This document shows, piece after piece, positions 29,672 to 38,709 of a DNA stretch of 64,000 bases. Below the pieces are notes generated by a model that saw nothing but the letters and a program-made list of their open reading frames with translations, was not told the origin of the DNA and did no database searches. Origin of the DNA: Candidatus Planktophila vernalis (lineage in GTDB: Bacteria > Actinomycetota > Actinomycetes > Nanopelagicales > Nanopelagicaceae); contig NZ_CP016776.1 of assembly GCF_002288185.1 (NCBI RefSeq), positions 434,001 to 498,000 of the forward strand. The letters run 5' to 3'. A program made the position numbers and the translations under genes. Position 1 is the first letter of the stretch, and every line of letters starts with the position of its first letter.

Positions 29672-30517
29672 ATGTCTGATTTTCAATCGATAAACGAGGC
29701 TATTAATAAGAAGGCCGGGCGAAAGCTGGGACCTTCGATTGTCGTCTCGCTATCCTTAATTGCTTTGGTGTGGTTTGCTCTTGTTTACCGCCGTGAGGTT
29801 TTTGCTGTTGTTGTAGCAATCGCGGTTCTTCTTGGCATTCGCGAAATTGTTCGAGCCTTTAACGTGCGCGGAATTTATATCTCAGTTGTTTCACTTGCTG
29901 CAGGAGCCGTGGCTCTTACATATGCAACCTGGAACGGTGGGGCAGCAGGTTTAGCTATTGCCACAGCTATCGCTATTCCGCTTTTGCTAATTCAACTTTT
30001 AACTAAGGGCCCAGAGGGCTTTGTGCAAAGCGCGACTGCAACTACGTTTTCACTTCTCTATCTGCCATTTCTAGCTGGCTTCCTTATTCTTCTTGCTAAG
30101 CCAAGTACGGGCCTAGAGCGCGTTATGACTTTTGTTGTATTGGTTGGATGTAACGACACATTTGGTTACATCGTGGGAGTTCTATTTGGAAAGCACCCAC
30201 TCGTTCCAGCCATCAGCCCAAAAAAGAGCTGGGAAGGCTTAATTGGCTCTCTCGTCTTCACAGTCATTGGTGGATCACTGGCATTTAAATACATCATGGA
30301 GATGCAATGGTGGATAGGTGCCATCGTTGGATTAATGATTGTTTTCACCGCCACTTGCGGTGATCTCATTGAAAGTGCGATGAAGCGCGACCTTCACCTT
30401 AAAGATATGGGAACTCTGCTTCCAGGCCATGGTGGAATTTTGGATCGTCTTGATTCAGTATTGATTTCAGCCCCAGCGCTATGGCTTGCACTAGAGCTAG
30501 TGAAGCGCTGGTTATGA
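29672..30517 (+). CDS. cdsA: Phosphatidate cytidylyltransferase (CDP-diglyceride synthase)
   Basis: CdsA makes CDP-diacylglycerol from phosphatidate and CTP in the membrane. The 281-residue protein has about seven to eight hydrophobic segments, [15 protein letters not shown], and the family signature [20 protein letters not shown] followed by GILDRLD near the C-terminus. ATG 29672 is preferred because AAGGAG lies nine bases upstream. The stop overlaps the rlmN ATG. Confidence 0.93.
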   Translation: MSDFQSINEAINKKAGRKLGPSIVVSLSLIALVWFALVYRREVFAVVVAIAVLLGIREIVRAFNVRGIYISVVSLAAGAVALTYATWNGGAAGLAIATAIAIPLLLIQLLTKGPEGFVQSATATTFSLLYLPFLAGFLILLAKPSTGLERVMTFVVLVGCNDTFGYIVGVLFGKHPLVPAISPKKSWEGLIGSLVFTVIGGSLAFKYIMEMQWWIGAIVGLMIVFTATCGDLIESAMKRDLHLKDMGTLLPGHGGILDRLDSVLISAPALWLALELVKRWL

Positions 30518-31641
30518 GCGTTCCTGAGATTAAATTGGTTTTTGATGAACCAGTTCAGCGCAAGAAAACCCCCAAGCATTTAGCTGACTATTCACCCGAA
30601 GAGCGCCGCGAACTAGCAAAATCTCTAGGTCTTCCAGCTTTTCGTGCCAACCAAGTTGCCACCCATTACTTCACGCATTTATCTAATGATCCAGAGAACT
30701 GGACAGATATTCCTGCTGAGATGCGCAAGACAATCGCAGAACAATTCACTCCTAAACTCATTGAACTTGTGCGCTCAGTTGAGTGCGATGGAGGAATGAC
30801 ACGTAAAGATCTGTGGAAACTCCATGATGGTGTTTTGGTGGAGTCAGTTCTAATGCGTTACACCGATCGCGTAACAGTGTGTATTTCATCCCAAGCAGGA
30901 TGTGGAATGAACTGCCCATTTTGTGCAACTGGCCAAGCTGGACTCACTCGAAACTTAAGTGCTGGTGAAATCACAGAACAAATCGTTGCAGCAGCAAGAG
31001 CATGTGCAAATGGTGAATTACCTGGGGGAGAAGCCCGTCTTTCAAATATCGTCTTTATGGGTATGGGTGAACCATTAGCTAATTACAACGCAGTTACACG
31101 AACACTGCGAAACATTACAGATCCAAACCCTGACGGCCTCGGAATTAGTGCGCGCTCAGTGGTGGTTTCAACTGTTGGACTTGTTAATGGAATTGAAAAA
31201 CTCACTGAGGAAGGACTCTCAGTTACTTTGGCCGTTTCACTTCACACACCAGATGATGAACTTCGAGACACTTTGGTTCCAATCAACTCTAGGTGGAAAA
31301 TCAAGGAAGTTTTGGCTGCAGCAGATGCATATGAAAAGAAGACGGGCCGTCGTTATTCAATTGAATATGCCTTGATTCGAGACATCAACGACCAATCATG
31401 GAGATCGGATTTGCTTGGCAGGTTACTGAAAAACCGTAATGCTCACGTTAATTTAATTCCCCTCAATCCCACTCCAGGTTCCAAGTGGACTGCGTCCCGC
31501 CGTGAAGATGAAGCTGAGTTTGTCCGCATCTTGGAAAGTTACGGGGTTCCAGTCACTGTGCGAGATACCAGAGGTCGAGAAATTGATGGGGCCTGTGGTC
31601 AGTTAGCTGCTGCAGAAAAAGGTAACAGTCCTACTGGTTAG
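30514..31641 (+). CDS. rlmN: 23S rRNA/tRNA adenine-C2 methyltransferase RlmN
   Basis: RlmN is a radical SAM enzyme that methylates A2503 of 23S rRNA and A37 of tRNAs. The 375-residue protein has the cluster motif [28 protein letters not shown], and the C-terminal catalytic cysteine region ([12 protein letters not shown]). ATG 30514 overlaps the cdsA stop; an earlier in-frame ATG would lie inside cdsA and adds nothing conserved. The cdsA-rlmN pair is common in actinobacteria. Confidence 0.95.
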   Translation: MSVPEIKLVFDEPVQRKKTPKHLADYSPEERRELAKSLGLPAFRANQVATHYFTHLSNDPENWTDIPAEMRKTIAEQFTPKLIELVRSVECDGGMTRKDLWKLHDGVLVESVLMRYTDRVTVCISSQAGCGMNCPFCATGQAGLTRNLSAGEITEQIVAAARACANGELPGGEARLSNIVFMGMGEPLANYNAVTRTLRNITDPNPDGLGISARSVVVSTVGLVNGIEKLTEEGLSVTLAVSLHTPDDELRDTLVPINSRWKIKEVLAAADAYEKKTGRRYSIEYALIRDINDQSWRSDLLGRLLKNRNAHVNLIPLNPTPGSKWTASRREDEAEFVRILESYGVPVTVRDTRGREIDGACGQLAAAEKGNSPTG

Positions 31642-31657
31642 GTAAGGATGGAATTGG

Positions 31658-31663
31658 TAGGCT
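31658..31663 (+). promoter_or_regulatory. -10 box of the aldehyde dehydrogenase gene, predicted leaderless
   Basis: TAGGCT ends seven bases before the ATG at 31671, with no ribosome site. Confidence 0.55.
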
Positions 31664-31670
31664 CAATTCC

Positions 31671-33095
31671 ATGGAAAAGTTAACTAACTTCATTAATGGC
31701 AAGGCCGTCGATTCAACATCCGGAGAAACCTCACCACTTATTAACCCATCAACTGGCAAAGAGTATGCCCGTGCACCTAAATCTAATGCCGCCGATGTTG
31801 ATTTAGCATTTAAAGCTGCAAGTGATGCATTCCCAGGTTGGCGCGATTCCACTCCATCGCAGCGTCAAAAAGCTTTACTGAAAATCGCAGATGCTATTGA
31901 ATCTCGCGCAGATGAAATTATTGCAATTGAGACGACAAATACAGGTAAGCCAATCTCTTTAACTACTTCTGAAGAAGTACCACCGATGGTTGATCAGATC
32001 CGATTCTTTGCGGGAGCTGCACGAAACCTTGAAGGAAAATCTGCTGGTGAATACATGCCAGGTATGACTTCAATGATTCGCCGCGAACCTGTGGGAGTGA
32101 TTGGACAAGTAACACCGTGGAACTATCCAATGATGATGGCAGTGTGGAAGTGGGCTCCGGCAATTGCTGCAGGTAACACGGTTGTGTTAAAGCCAAGTGA
32201 TACAACACCCGCATCAACTGTGTGGATGGCCAATGTGATGTCAGAGTATTTACCATCAGGTGTTTTCAATGTTGTTTGCGGTGAACGTGAAACTGGACGC
32301 ATGGTCGTGGAACACAAGCGCCCTGACATGGTTTCAATCACTGGTTCAGTCGGTGCTGGAATTCAAGTTGCACAATCTGCAGCTACTCAACTCAAGCGAG
32401 TGCACCTTGAACTCGGTGGTAAAGCACCTGTAGTTGTCTTTGCTGATGCAGATTTAGCCGCTGCAGCTGAAGGCATTGCAATTGCTGGCTATTTCAACGC
32501 CGGCCAGGACTGCACAGCTGCCACACGAGTGATTGTTGAAGCCAGTGTTTATGATGAATTTGTTGCTCTTTTAACCGAGCAAGCTAAGGGGATTGCCATT
32601 GGTTCCCCATCTGAAGATGTTTTCTTGGGGCCAGTTAATAATGCAAACCAGTTAGCCCGTGTTAGCGCCTTCTTTGATCGCCTGCCTTCTCACGCAAAGG
32701 TGATGACCGGTGGAAAGGCTCTGGATAAGCCAGGCTTCTTCTTCCCAGCAACTGTTGTTGCCGACCTGAAGCAAGATGACGAGATGATCCAGAGTGAAAT
32801 CTTTGGCCCAGTCATTACTGTTCAAAAATTTAGCGATGAAGCAGATGCAATCTCAAAGGCCAACGGGGTTGAGTATGGCTTGGCCTCTAGCGTCTGGACC
32901 AAGGACCATGGCCGTGCGATGAGAATGGCTAAGGCCTTTGACTTTGGTTGTGTCTGGATCAATACCCATATCCCTGTGGTTGCTGAGATGCCGCACGGCG
33001 GATTCAAGCGCTCAGGCTATGGCAAGGATCTTTCTGCCTATGGATTTGAAGATTACACACGAATCAAGCACGTCATGACCAACCTTGGGGCGTAG
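31671..33095 (+). CDS. Aldehyde dehydrogenase, aminobutyraldehyde dehydrogenase-like
   Basis: An NAD(P)-dependent aldehyde dehydrogenase of 474 residues with N151 in VTPWNYPM, E247 in LELGGKAP and the catalytic cysteine C281 in YFNAGQDCTAATR. The GQDCTAATR form and the overall sequence resemble 4-aminobutyraldehyde dehydrogenases (PatD/PuuC-like), which turn the product of putrescine oxidation into GABA. The neighbouring polyamine importer, amine oxidase and ureohydrolase genes support this, but the substrate is inferred. It has its own leaderless-type promoter and is separated from potD by 39 bases. Confidence 0.82.
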   Translation: MEKLTNFINGKAVDSTSGETSPLINPSTGKEYARAPKSNAADVDLAFKAASDAFPGWRDSTPSQRQKALLKIADAIESRADEIIAIETTNTGKPISLTTSEEVPPMVDQIRFFAGAARNLEGKSAGEYMPGMTSMIRREPVGVIGQVTPWNYPMMMAVWKWAPAIAAGNTVVLKPSDTTPASTVWMANVMSEYLPSGVFNVVCGERETGRMVVEHKRPDMVSITGSVGAGIQVAQSAATQLKRVHLELGGKAPVVVFADADLAAAAEGIAIAGYFNAGQDCTAATRVIVEASVYDEFVALLTEQAKGIAIGSPSEDVFLGPVNNANQLARVSAFFDRLPSHAKVMTGGKALDKPGFFFPATVVADLKQDDEMIQSEIFGPVITVQKFSDEADAISKANGVEYGLASSVWTKDHGRAMRMAKAFDFGCVWINTHIPVVAEMPHGGFKRSGYGKDLSAYGFEDYTRIKHVMTNLGA

Positions 33096-33134
33096 TATTT
33101 CGCCCAAGAACCCTAATCACTAAGGAGTAAAGCA

Positions 33135-34307
33135 ATGGCAAAAGAGCGGTCACTTTCACCTGAGGCACGTTCAATACTTGGAACTCAGATTTCACGTCGT
33201 GCTGTTTTAGCAGGAGCAGGTGGTGTTGGTGCAGCAGGTTTATTAGCTGCATGCGGTGGCGGAGATGGTGCGTCTGCAGAAAACACTGTGCGCTGGGGTA
33301 ACTGGCCTTTGTATTTAGATTTTGATGAAGAATCAAAGACATATCCAACTCTTGTTAAGTTCTCAGAGCAAACAGGAATTGAAGCAAAGTACTTTGAAGA
33401 TTACAACGATAATGATGAGTTCTATGGAAAAGTTCAAGCGCAGTTAAAGCTTGGAGAAGATATTGGGTATGACGTAGTCACACCAACTGACTGGATGGCA
33501 GCTCGCTGGATTCGCTTGGGATACACACAAAAGTTTGATGCTGCAAACATTCCAAACAAGGTAAACATTCTTGATTCACTTGCTTCACCTTCATATGACC
33601 CTAACCGTGAATCAACTCTTACATGGCAAGGCATCATGGGTGGATTCGGTTGGAACGTTGAAAAGAATCCAAAGGGAATTCGCACACTTGATGATCTATT
33701 TGCGCCACAGAACAAGGGAAAGATCGTTGTTCTTTCTGAAATGCGCGACACAATCGGTGTGATTTTGCTTGGCCAAGGTGTTGATATCACTAAGGTAACT
33801 GAAGATGAGTATATGAATGCCGTTGATTTCATGGCTAAGAAGATCTCTGATGGATGGATTCGTGGCGTTAAGGGTAATGAATACGCTGAAGACCTCACAT
33901 CAGGTGATGCAACCGCTGTTATCGGCTGGTCTGGAGATATGTTCATTCTTGCCTCAGAGAATGAAGGAAAGTTTGACTTCGCAATTCCAGAGTCAGGCGG
34001 AACTATCTCAGGTGATAACTTGATTATTCCTTCGACTGCATCTGCTACTGGTAAAGCAAATGGCGAGAAGATGATTAATTACTACTACGAGCCAGCTGTA
34101 GCGGCAGAAGTTGCTGCTTATGTGAACTATGTGTGTCCAGTAAAGGGTGCACAAGCTGAGATGGAAAAGATTGCTCCAGAACTTGCAACAAGTGAGTACA
34201 TCTTCCCAACAGAAAAGACAGCATCTCGTCTCAATGTTTTCCGTTCTCTCACACCAGATGAAGAGACAAAGTGGGCTGAAGCTTTCCAGCAAGCTCAAGG
34301 AAACTAG
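33135..34307 (+). CDS. potD: Polyamine ABC transporter substrate-binding lipoprotein
   Basis: A 390-residue periplasmic-type binding protein of the spermidine/putrescine family. The N-terminus has twin arginines (SRRAVLAG, 21-22) and a lipobox LLAAC with C40, so it is probably a Tat-exported lipoprotein. WGNWPLYLDFDE, FEDYNDNDEFYGKVQ and YDVVTPTDWMAARWI resemble PotD/PotF; the aromatic residues that hold polyamines are plausible here. A good AAGGAG site precedes the ATG. The stop shares one base with the potA GTG. Confidence 0.86.
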   Translation: MAKERSLSPEARSILGTQISRRAVLAGAGGVGAAGLLAACGGGDGASAENTVRWGNWPLYLDFDEESKTYPTLVKFSEQTGIEAKYFEDYNDNDEFYGKVQAQLKLGEDIGYDVVTPTDWMAARWIRLGYTQKFDAANIPNKVNILDSLASPSYDPNRESTLTWQGIMGGFGWNVEKNPKGIRTLDDLFAPQNKGKIVVLSEMRDTIGVILLGQGVDITKVTEDEYMNAVDFMAKKISDGWIRGVKGNEYAEDLTSGDATAVIGWSGDMFILASENEGKFDFAIPESGGTISGDNLIIPSTASATGKANGEKMINYYYEPAVAAEVAAYVNYVCPVKGAQAEMEKIAPELATSEYIFPTEKTASRLNVFRSLTPDEETKWAEAFQQAQGN

Positions 34308-35455
34308 TGTCGAAAGATCCAATTACTGCAAGGGGAGATCTTCGTCTAACTCGTATTACGAAGTCATATGGTGACTTCACTGCGGTAGATGATTTAACTC
34401 TTACGATTCCAAAAGGATCTTTCTTTGCATTGCTTGGCCCTTCAGGTTGTGGCAAAACCACAACGCTTCGCATGGTCGCAGGTCTTGAAGAGCCAACAGT
34501 TGGAAGTATTCATTTGGGTGATACGGACATTACAACCACGCGTCCGTATCAACGCCCGATTAATACTGTTTTTCAAAACTATGCGCTATTTCCTCATCTC
34601 ACCATCTTTGAAAACATCGCTTTCGGTCTTCGCCGTCGGGGAATCAAAGATGTTAAGGAACAGGTCGATAAAGTCCTCAACCTTGTTGAGCTCCCACATT
34701 TAGCTGAGCGCAAGCCAACTCAACTATCAGGTGGTCAACAACAGCGCATTGCACTTGCTCGCGCAATTGTTAACCGCCCAGCCCTTTTGCTTCTTGATGA
34801 ACCGTTAGGTGCACTTGATCTCAAGCTACGTCGTCAGATGCAGATCGAACTCAAGTGGATTCAGCGTGAAGTTGGCTTAACTTTCGTTCACGTAACACAC
34901 GATCAAGAAGAAGCTATGACTATGGCAGACACGATTGCAGTTATGAATGAAGGAAAGATTGAGCAGATGGGATCGCCAGCTGATCTCTATGACAATCCTG
35001 AAACCGCATTTGTTGCTAACTTCCTCGGTCAATCTAATTTAATTAAGGGCAAAATCGATGGAAATGATGGCGACAATTTAGTAGTTGATCTTTATGGCCA
35101 AAAGATTTCCATGCCAAAAAAGCGCAGCCACGCAGTTGATAGTTCACTCTATGCAGGAATTCGCCCAGAGAAGTTTAGAATTTCTCGCCTAGGAACGCCT
35201 GTTAAGGGAAACACTTTAACTGGTGGACACATCGAAGATGTTTCCTACATTGGCGTGAGCACGCAATATGTGGTGGCAATGCCTTGGGGCCAGGAAGTTA
35301 TGGTCTTTGAGCAAAACGATGATGGTGTTGCACCATTTGATAAGGGCGATGAAGTTAATATCTCATGGGAACCAAGCTTCACTTTTGGTCTGCGCGGAGA
35401 TGAAGATATCGAAGCGGGTACAGAAGTTAATCCTGAGGAATTAGAGGAGGAATAA
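34307..35455 (+). CDS. potA: Polyamine ABC transporter ATP-binding protein
   Basis: The 382-residue ATPase has Walker A GPSGCGKTT, signature LSGGQQQR, Walker B LLLLDEPLGALD and the switch histidine in VTHDQEEAMTMADTI, followed by a C-terminal TOBE domain. It powers import by PotB and PotC. GTG 34307 overlaps the potD stop, which implies coupled translation. Confidence 0.92.
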   Translation: MSKDPITARGDLRLTRITKSYGDFTAVDDLTLTIPKGSFFALLGPSGCGKTTTLRMVAGLEEPTVGSIHLGDTDITTTRPYQRPINTVFQNYALFPHLTIFENIAFGLRRRGIKDVKEQVDKVLNLVELPHLAERKPTQLSGGQQQRIALARAIVNRPALLLLDEPLGALDLKLRRQMQIELKWIQREVGLTFVHVTHDQEEAMTMADTIAVMNEGKIEQMGSPADLYDNPETAFVANFLGQSNLIKGKIDGNDGDNLVVDLYGQKISMPKKRSHAVDSSLYAGIRPEKFRISRLGTPVKGNTLTGGHIEDVSYIGVSTQYVVAMPWGQEVMVFEQNDDGVAPFDKGDEVNISWEPSFTFGLRGDEDIEAGTEVNPEELEEE

Positions 35456-35456
35456 C

Positions 35457-36311
35457 GTGTCCTTTCCGAAGGTACGTGTTCCTTACCTGCTTCTTCTCCC
35501 AGGTTTTGTTTTCCTCTTTACTTTCTTTATTCTGCCAATCATTAATCTTGCACAGACATCTACACAGACACCAGTAGCTGGTGGCGATACAGGTGAATAC
35601 GAACAAACCCTTGCCTTTGGTAACTACATTCAAGCATTTGTAGAGAACAAGGAACAGTTTGGCCGATCATTTATGTACGCAAGCTTGGCCACGATTTTTG
35701 CTCTAGCCATTGCTTATCCGCTTGCCTATGCAATCGCCTTTAAAGCAGGAAAGTTTAAAAACATTCTTCTTGTATTAGTTGTTGCACCTTTCTTTACCTC
35801 TTTCCTGCTACGAACCGTCGCTTGGAAGCAGATTCTTGGTGAAGAAGGTTTCGTTGTTCCAGGACTTCGCAGCCTGAACATCATTGGGGAGCAGACAACG
35901 CTGACTTCGACCTCTATTGCAGTCGTTGCTGGTATGACCTATAACTTCTTACCTTTTATGACTCTGCCGTTGTATGCATCACTAGAGCGCATTGATCCTC
36001 GCACAATTGAAGCGGCGGGGGATCTCTATGCCAATGGAATAACAGCTTTTCGCAGGGTTACTGTTCCGCTTTCTATGCCAGGTGTGGTTGCTGGGACTTT
36101 ACTTACATTTATTCCAGCTGCAGGTGACTACGTCAACGCTGCAATTTTGGGAAGTCCTAATACAAAGATGATTGGTAACGTGATTGAGTCACGCTATTTC
36201 AAGATTGTTGATTATCCAACGGCAGCTGCCCTTTCCTTCACTCTGATGGTAGCGATCTTGATTCTTGTTACTTTATATATTCGCAAAGCAGGAACGGAGG
36301 AGTTGGTATGA
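35457..36311 (+). CDS. potB: Polyamine ABC transporter permease PotB
   Basis: An inner-membrane permease of 284 residues with six predicted helices and the EAA loop (EAAGDLYANGITAFRRVTVPLSMPGV) that contacts the ATPase. GTG 35457 lies one base after the potA stop with GAGGAGG upstream. It pairs with PotC, whose start overlaps by four bases. Confidence 0.9.
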   Translation: MSFPKVRVPYLLLLPGFVFLFTFFILPIINLAQTSTQTPVAGGDTGEYEQTLAFGNYIQAFVENKEQFGRSFMYASLATIFALAIAYPLAYAIAFKAGKFKNILLVLVVAPFFTSFLLRTVAWKQILGEEGFVVPGLRSLNIIGEQTTLTSTSIAVVAGMTYNFLPFMTLPLYASLERIDPRTIEAAGDLYANGITAFRRVTVPLSMPGVVAGTLLTFIPAAGDYVNAAILGSPNTKMIGNVIESRYFKIVDYPTAAALSFTLMVAILILVTLYIRKAGTEELV

Positions 36312-37144
36312 GCCAGAAGATTAAAGATGCCTCCATCCCAACCATTCCCGTTAAGGCTCGATTCTCTCGCTGGTTTGGGCGCAACTTGCTGCGTATCTAT
36401 ATGATCTTTGGTTTCACCTACCTCTTTATTCCAGTTGCTTACACATTTGCCTTCTCATTTAATGACTCAGGTAAGAGTAATTTAATCTGGAAGGGTTTCA
36501 CCTTAGATAACTGGAAAAATCCTTGCGGGGCGCCTGAGGTTTGTAACGCTCTTGGAAACTCAATCAAGATTGGCTTACTCGCCACTATTTTTTCAACAAT
36601 TCTAGGCACAATGATTGCCTTTGCAATTGGACGATATAAGTTCAAGGGCCGCTCAAGTTCAAACTTACTTATCTTTTTACCTATGGCAACACCTGAAATC
36701 GTTCTCGGTGCTTCACTACTTTCATTGTTCTTGGTATTCAAAATTAACCCAGGATTCTGGCCAACAGTTATTGCACACGTAGTGTTTTGTGTTTCCTTCG
36801 TAGTGGTAACCGTAAAGGCCCGTATTGCATCTCTGGATCCACGACTTGAACAAGCTGCAATGGATCTCTACGCCAATGAACTTGAAACATTCCGTAAAGT
36901 GACTTTGCCATTAGTAGCACCTGGAATTGCAGGGGCTGCCTTACTAGCCTTTAGCCTTTCTTTTGATGACTTTATTATTACTAATTTCAACTCTGGAACT
37001 CTCATAACTTTCCCTAAGTTTGTCTATGTTTCTGCCGCACGCGGAATCCCAGCACAAGCTAACGTGATTGGTTCTGCGATGTTTTTCCTAGCTTTAGCGA
37101 TAGTTATTGCGGGGCAACTAGTAAAAAGAAAGAAAAACCGCTAA
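36308..37144 (+). CDS. potC: Polyamine ABC transporter permease PotC
   Basis: The second permease, 278 residues, with six helices and an EAA loop near DLYANELETFRKVTLPLVAPG. Its N-terminal extension (about 25 residues, polar) precedes the first helix. It is the last gene of the potDABC operon; a long hairpin starts 13 bases after the stop. Confidence 0.9.
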   Translation: MSQKIKDASIPTIPVKARFSRWFGRNLLRIYMIFGFTYLFIPVAYTFAFSFNDSGKSNLIWKGFTLDNWKNPCGAPEVCNALGNSIKIGLLATIFSTILGTMIAFAIGRYKFKGRSSSNLLIFLPMATPEIVLGASLLSLFLVFKINPGFWPTVIAHVVFCVSFVVVTVKARIASLDPRLEQAAMDLYANELETFRKVTLPLVAPGIAGAALLAFSLSFDDFIITNFNSGTLITFPKFVYVSAARGIPAQANVIGSAMFFLALAIVIAGQLVKRKKNR

Positions 37145-37156
37145 CCTTTAGCCAGT

Positions 37157-37268
37157 CCACAACGAACTACAGGTTGTTTAAGAAAATCTGCGTTGTGGGG
37201 TTAGGTTCCGGAGGACCCGGGCCAACTACGAGTAGTGATTGAAGGGGTGATTCCGGTCAAGGCCGGAT
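37157..37268 (+). ncRNA. Unassigned structured RNA between potC and the amine oxidase gene
   Basis: Four hairpins fill most of the 130-base gap. The first is long: CCACAACG (37157-37164) with CGTTGTGG (37191-37198), a five-base bulge, then CAGGTT (37170-37175) with AATCTG (37185-37190). Next come a bulged GGTTCCGG/CCGGGCC stem near 37204-37223, a short ACTA/TAGT stem with CGAG loop near 37225-37236, and TCCGG/CCGGA at 37252-37267, ending eight bases before the ATG. There is no T-run and no clear ribosome site for the next gene. This looks like a cis-regulatory leader, possibly a riboswitch. The class is not identified. Confidence 0.5.
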
Positions 37269-37274
37269 AGCGCG

Positions 37275-38687
37275 ATGGCAACCATCGACCCTTACGTTCT
37301 CAAGCATCTTTCACATATGCAGCCAGCTTTGTATTGGCTGGATGAAGATCCCCTTGAACCACAACCAAATCCAACATTAATTGGTGATGTCACTACTGAT
37401 TTATGTGTGGTGGGTGCTGGCTATACCGGTTTGTGGACGGCTTTAATTGCAAAAGAACAAAACCCAGAGCGCGAAGTAATCATTGTTGAACAACGTGAAA
37501 CTGGCGCGGGTGCATCTGGGCGAAATGGTGGGTTCTGTAGCTACTCATTGACCCATGGCTTTATGAATGGATACAGCAGATTTAAAGATGAGATGGCAGT
37601 AATTGAACGTTTGGGCCGTGAGAATTTAGATTTAATTGAAGAGACAATCAAGCGATATGGGATTGACTGCCAATTTGAGTGGACCGGTGAGCTACGAATT
37701 GCCAATGAAGAGTGGCAGATCGAAGGTTTAGTCGATGAAGCTAATTTGAGAAACTCTTTTGGCGATAACGTTGAAGTTTTAGCACAAGAAGAAATACAAG
37801 CACGTGTTAACTCACCGTTATCTAAAGCGGCGCTATGGGATCCAGATGGGACTGCGTTAGTAGATCCGGCGAGATTAGTGTGGGGATTAGAGCGAGCTTG
37901 TTTGAAGCTAGGTGTGAAGATTTTCGAAAACACCCACGTTGAATGGTTAGAGCGCACAAGTGATGGAATGATTGTTCATACTCCATATGGAACTGTCTAT
38001 GCCCAAAAGGTTGCACTTGCTACTAACGTTTTTAAGTCACTAGTAAAGCGTGCGCATAAATATGTTGTGCCGGTATATGACTTTCAGTTAGTTACAGAAC
38101 CATTGACTAAAGAACAGATGAAATCAATTGGCTGGAAAGGCCGTGAGGGTCTATCAGAGGCAGGAAACCAATTCCATTACTATCGCTTAACCAAAGATAA
38201 TGAGATTTTGTGGGGCGGCTATGACGCCATATATAACTTCCGCGGCAAGGTGCGCCAAGAGTATGAAACTGATGCTGAAACGTACGCGCACTTAGCGCAG
38301 GCGTTCTTAGAAACTTTCCCGCAGCTCAAGGGAATTAAGTTCACACATGGTTGGGGCGGAGCAATTGATACATGTTCACGGTTCTCACCATTTTGGGGTA
38401 AAGCCTATGGTGGGCGAGTGGCATATGTATTGGGCTACACCGGACTTGGTGTTGGCTCGACTCGATTTGGCGCACAAGTGATGTTAGATCTTCTGGATAA
38501 GGTTGATAACGAACGCACTCGTTTAAAGATGGTTCGCAAGAAGCCGCTGCCATTCCCTCCAGAGCCTTTGAAGTTTATATTTATCCGAATTACGCAGTGG
38601 TCAATCAATAGGGCTGATCAAAATCAAGGTAAGCGTAATTTATGGCTGAAATTACTCGATGCTTTGGGCTTGGGCTTTGATTCTTAA
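37275..38687 (+). CDS. FAD-dependent amine oxidase (DAO family, PuuB-like)
   Basis: A 470-residue oxidoreductase with the dinucleotide motif VVGAGYTGLWTA near residue 46, the EQRETGAGASGRNGGFCSY segment typical of gamma-glutamylputrescine oxidase relatives, and a C-terminal GYTGLGVGSTRFGAQ FAD-binding block. The family oxidises amines to aldehydes; with the polyamine importer upstream, the aldehyde dehydrogenase and the ureohydrolase, putrescine or a derivative is the likely substrate. No glutamylputrescine synthetase is in the window. The start has no clear ribosome site and follows a structured RNA. Confidence 0.78.
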   Translation: MATIDPYVLKHLSHMQPALYWLDEDPLEPQPNPTLIGDVTTDLCVVGAGYTGLWTALIAKEQNPEREVIIVEQRETGAGASGRNGGFCSYSLTHGFMNGYSRFKDEMAVIERLGRENLDLIEETIKRYGIDCQFEWTGELRIANEEWQIEGLVDEANLRNSFGDNVEVLAQEEIQARVNSPLSKAALWDPDGTALVDPARLVWGLERACLKLGVKIFENTHVEWLERTSDGMIVHTPYGTVYAQKVALATNVFKSLVKRAHKYVVPVYDFQLVTEPLTKEQMKSIGWKGREGLSEAGNQFHYYRLTKDNEILWGGYDAIYNFRGKVRQEYETDAETYAHLAQAFLETFPQLKGIKFTHGWGGAIDTCSRFSPFWGKAYGGRVAYVLGYTGLGVGSTRFGAQVMLDLLDKVDNERTRLKMVRKKPLPFPPEPLKFIFIRITQWSINRADQNQGKRNLWLKLLDALGLGFDS

Positions 38688-38697
38688 GCTTTACCTC

Positions 38698-38703
38698 TAT
38701 TCT
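38698..38703 (+). promoter_or_regulatory. -10 box of the ureohydrolase gene, predicted leaderless
   Basis: TATTCT ends six bases before the ATG at 38710, with no ribosome site. Confidence 0.55.
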
Positions 38704-38709
38704 TAAGCC

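Noticed and set aside
37157-37198. Terminator of potDABC
   Set aside because: The hairpin is strong but has no T-run, so an intrinsic terminator is not supported. It could still protect the 3' end of the pot mRNA.
37201-37274. Assignment of the potC-oxidase RNA to the guanidine-I riboswitch
   Set aside because: Only short blocks resemble it. The conserved segments around the second helix and the 3' end do not match by eye, so only an unassigned structured RNA is reported.
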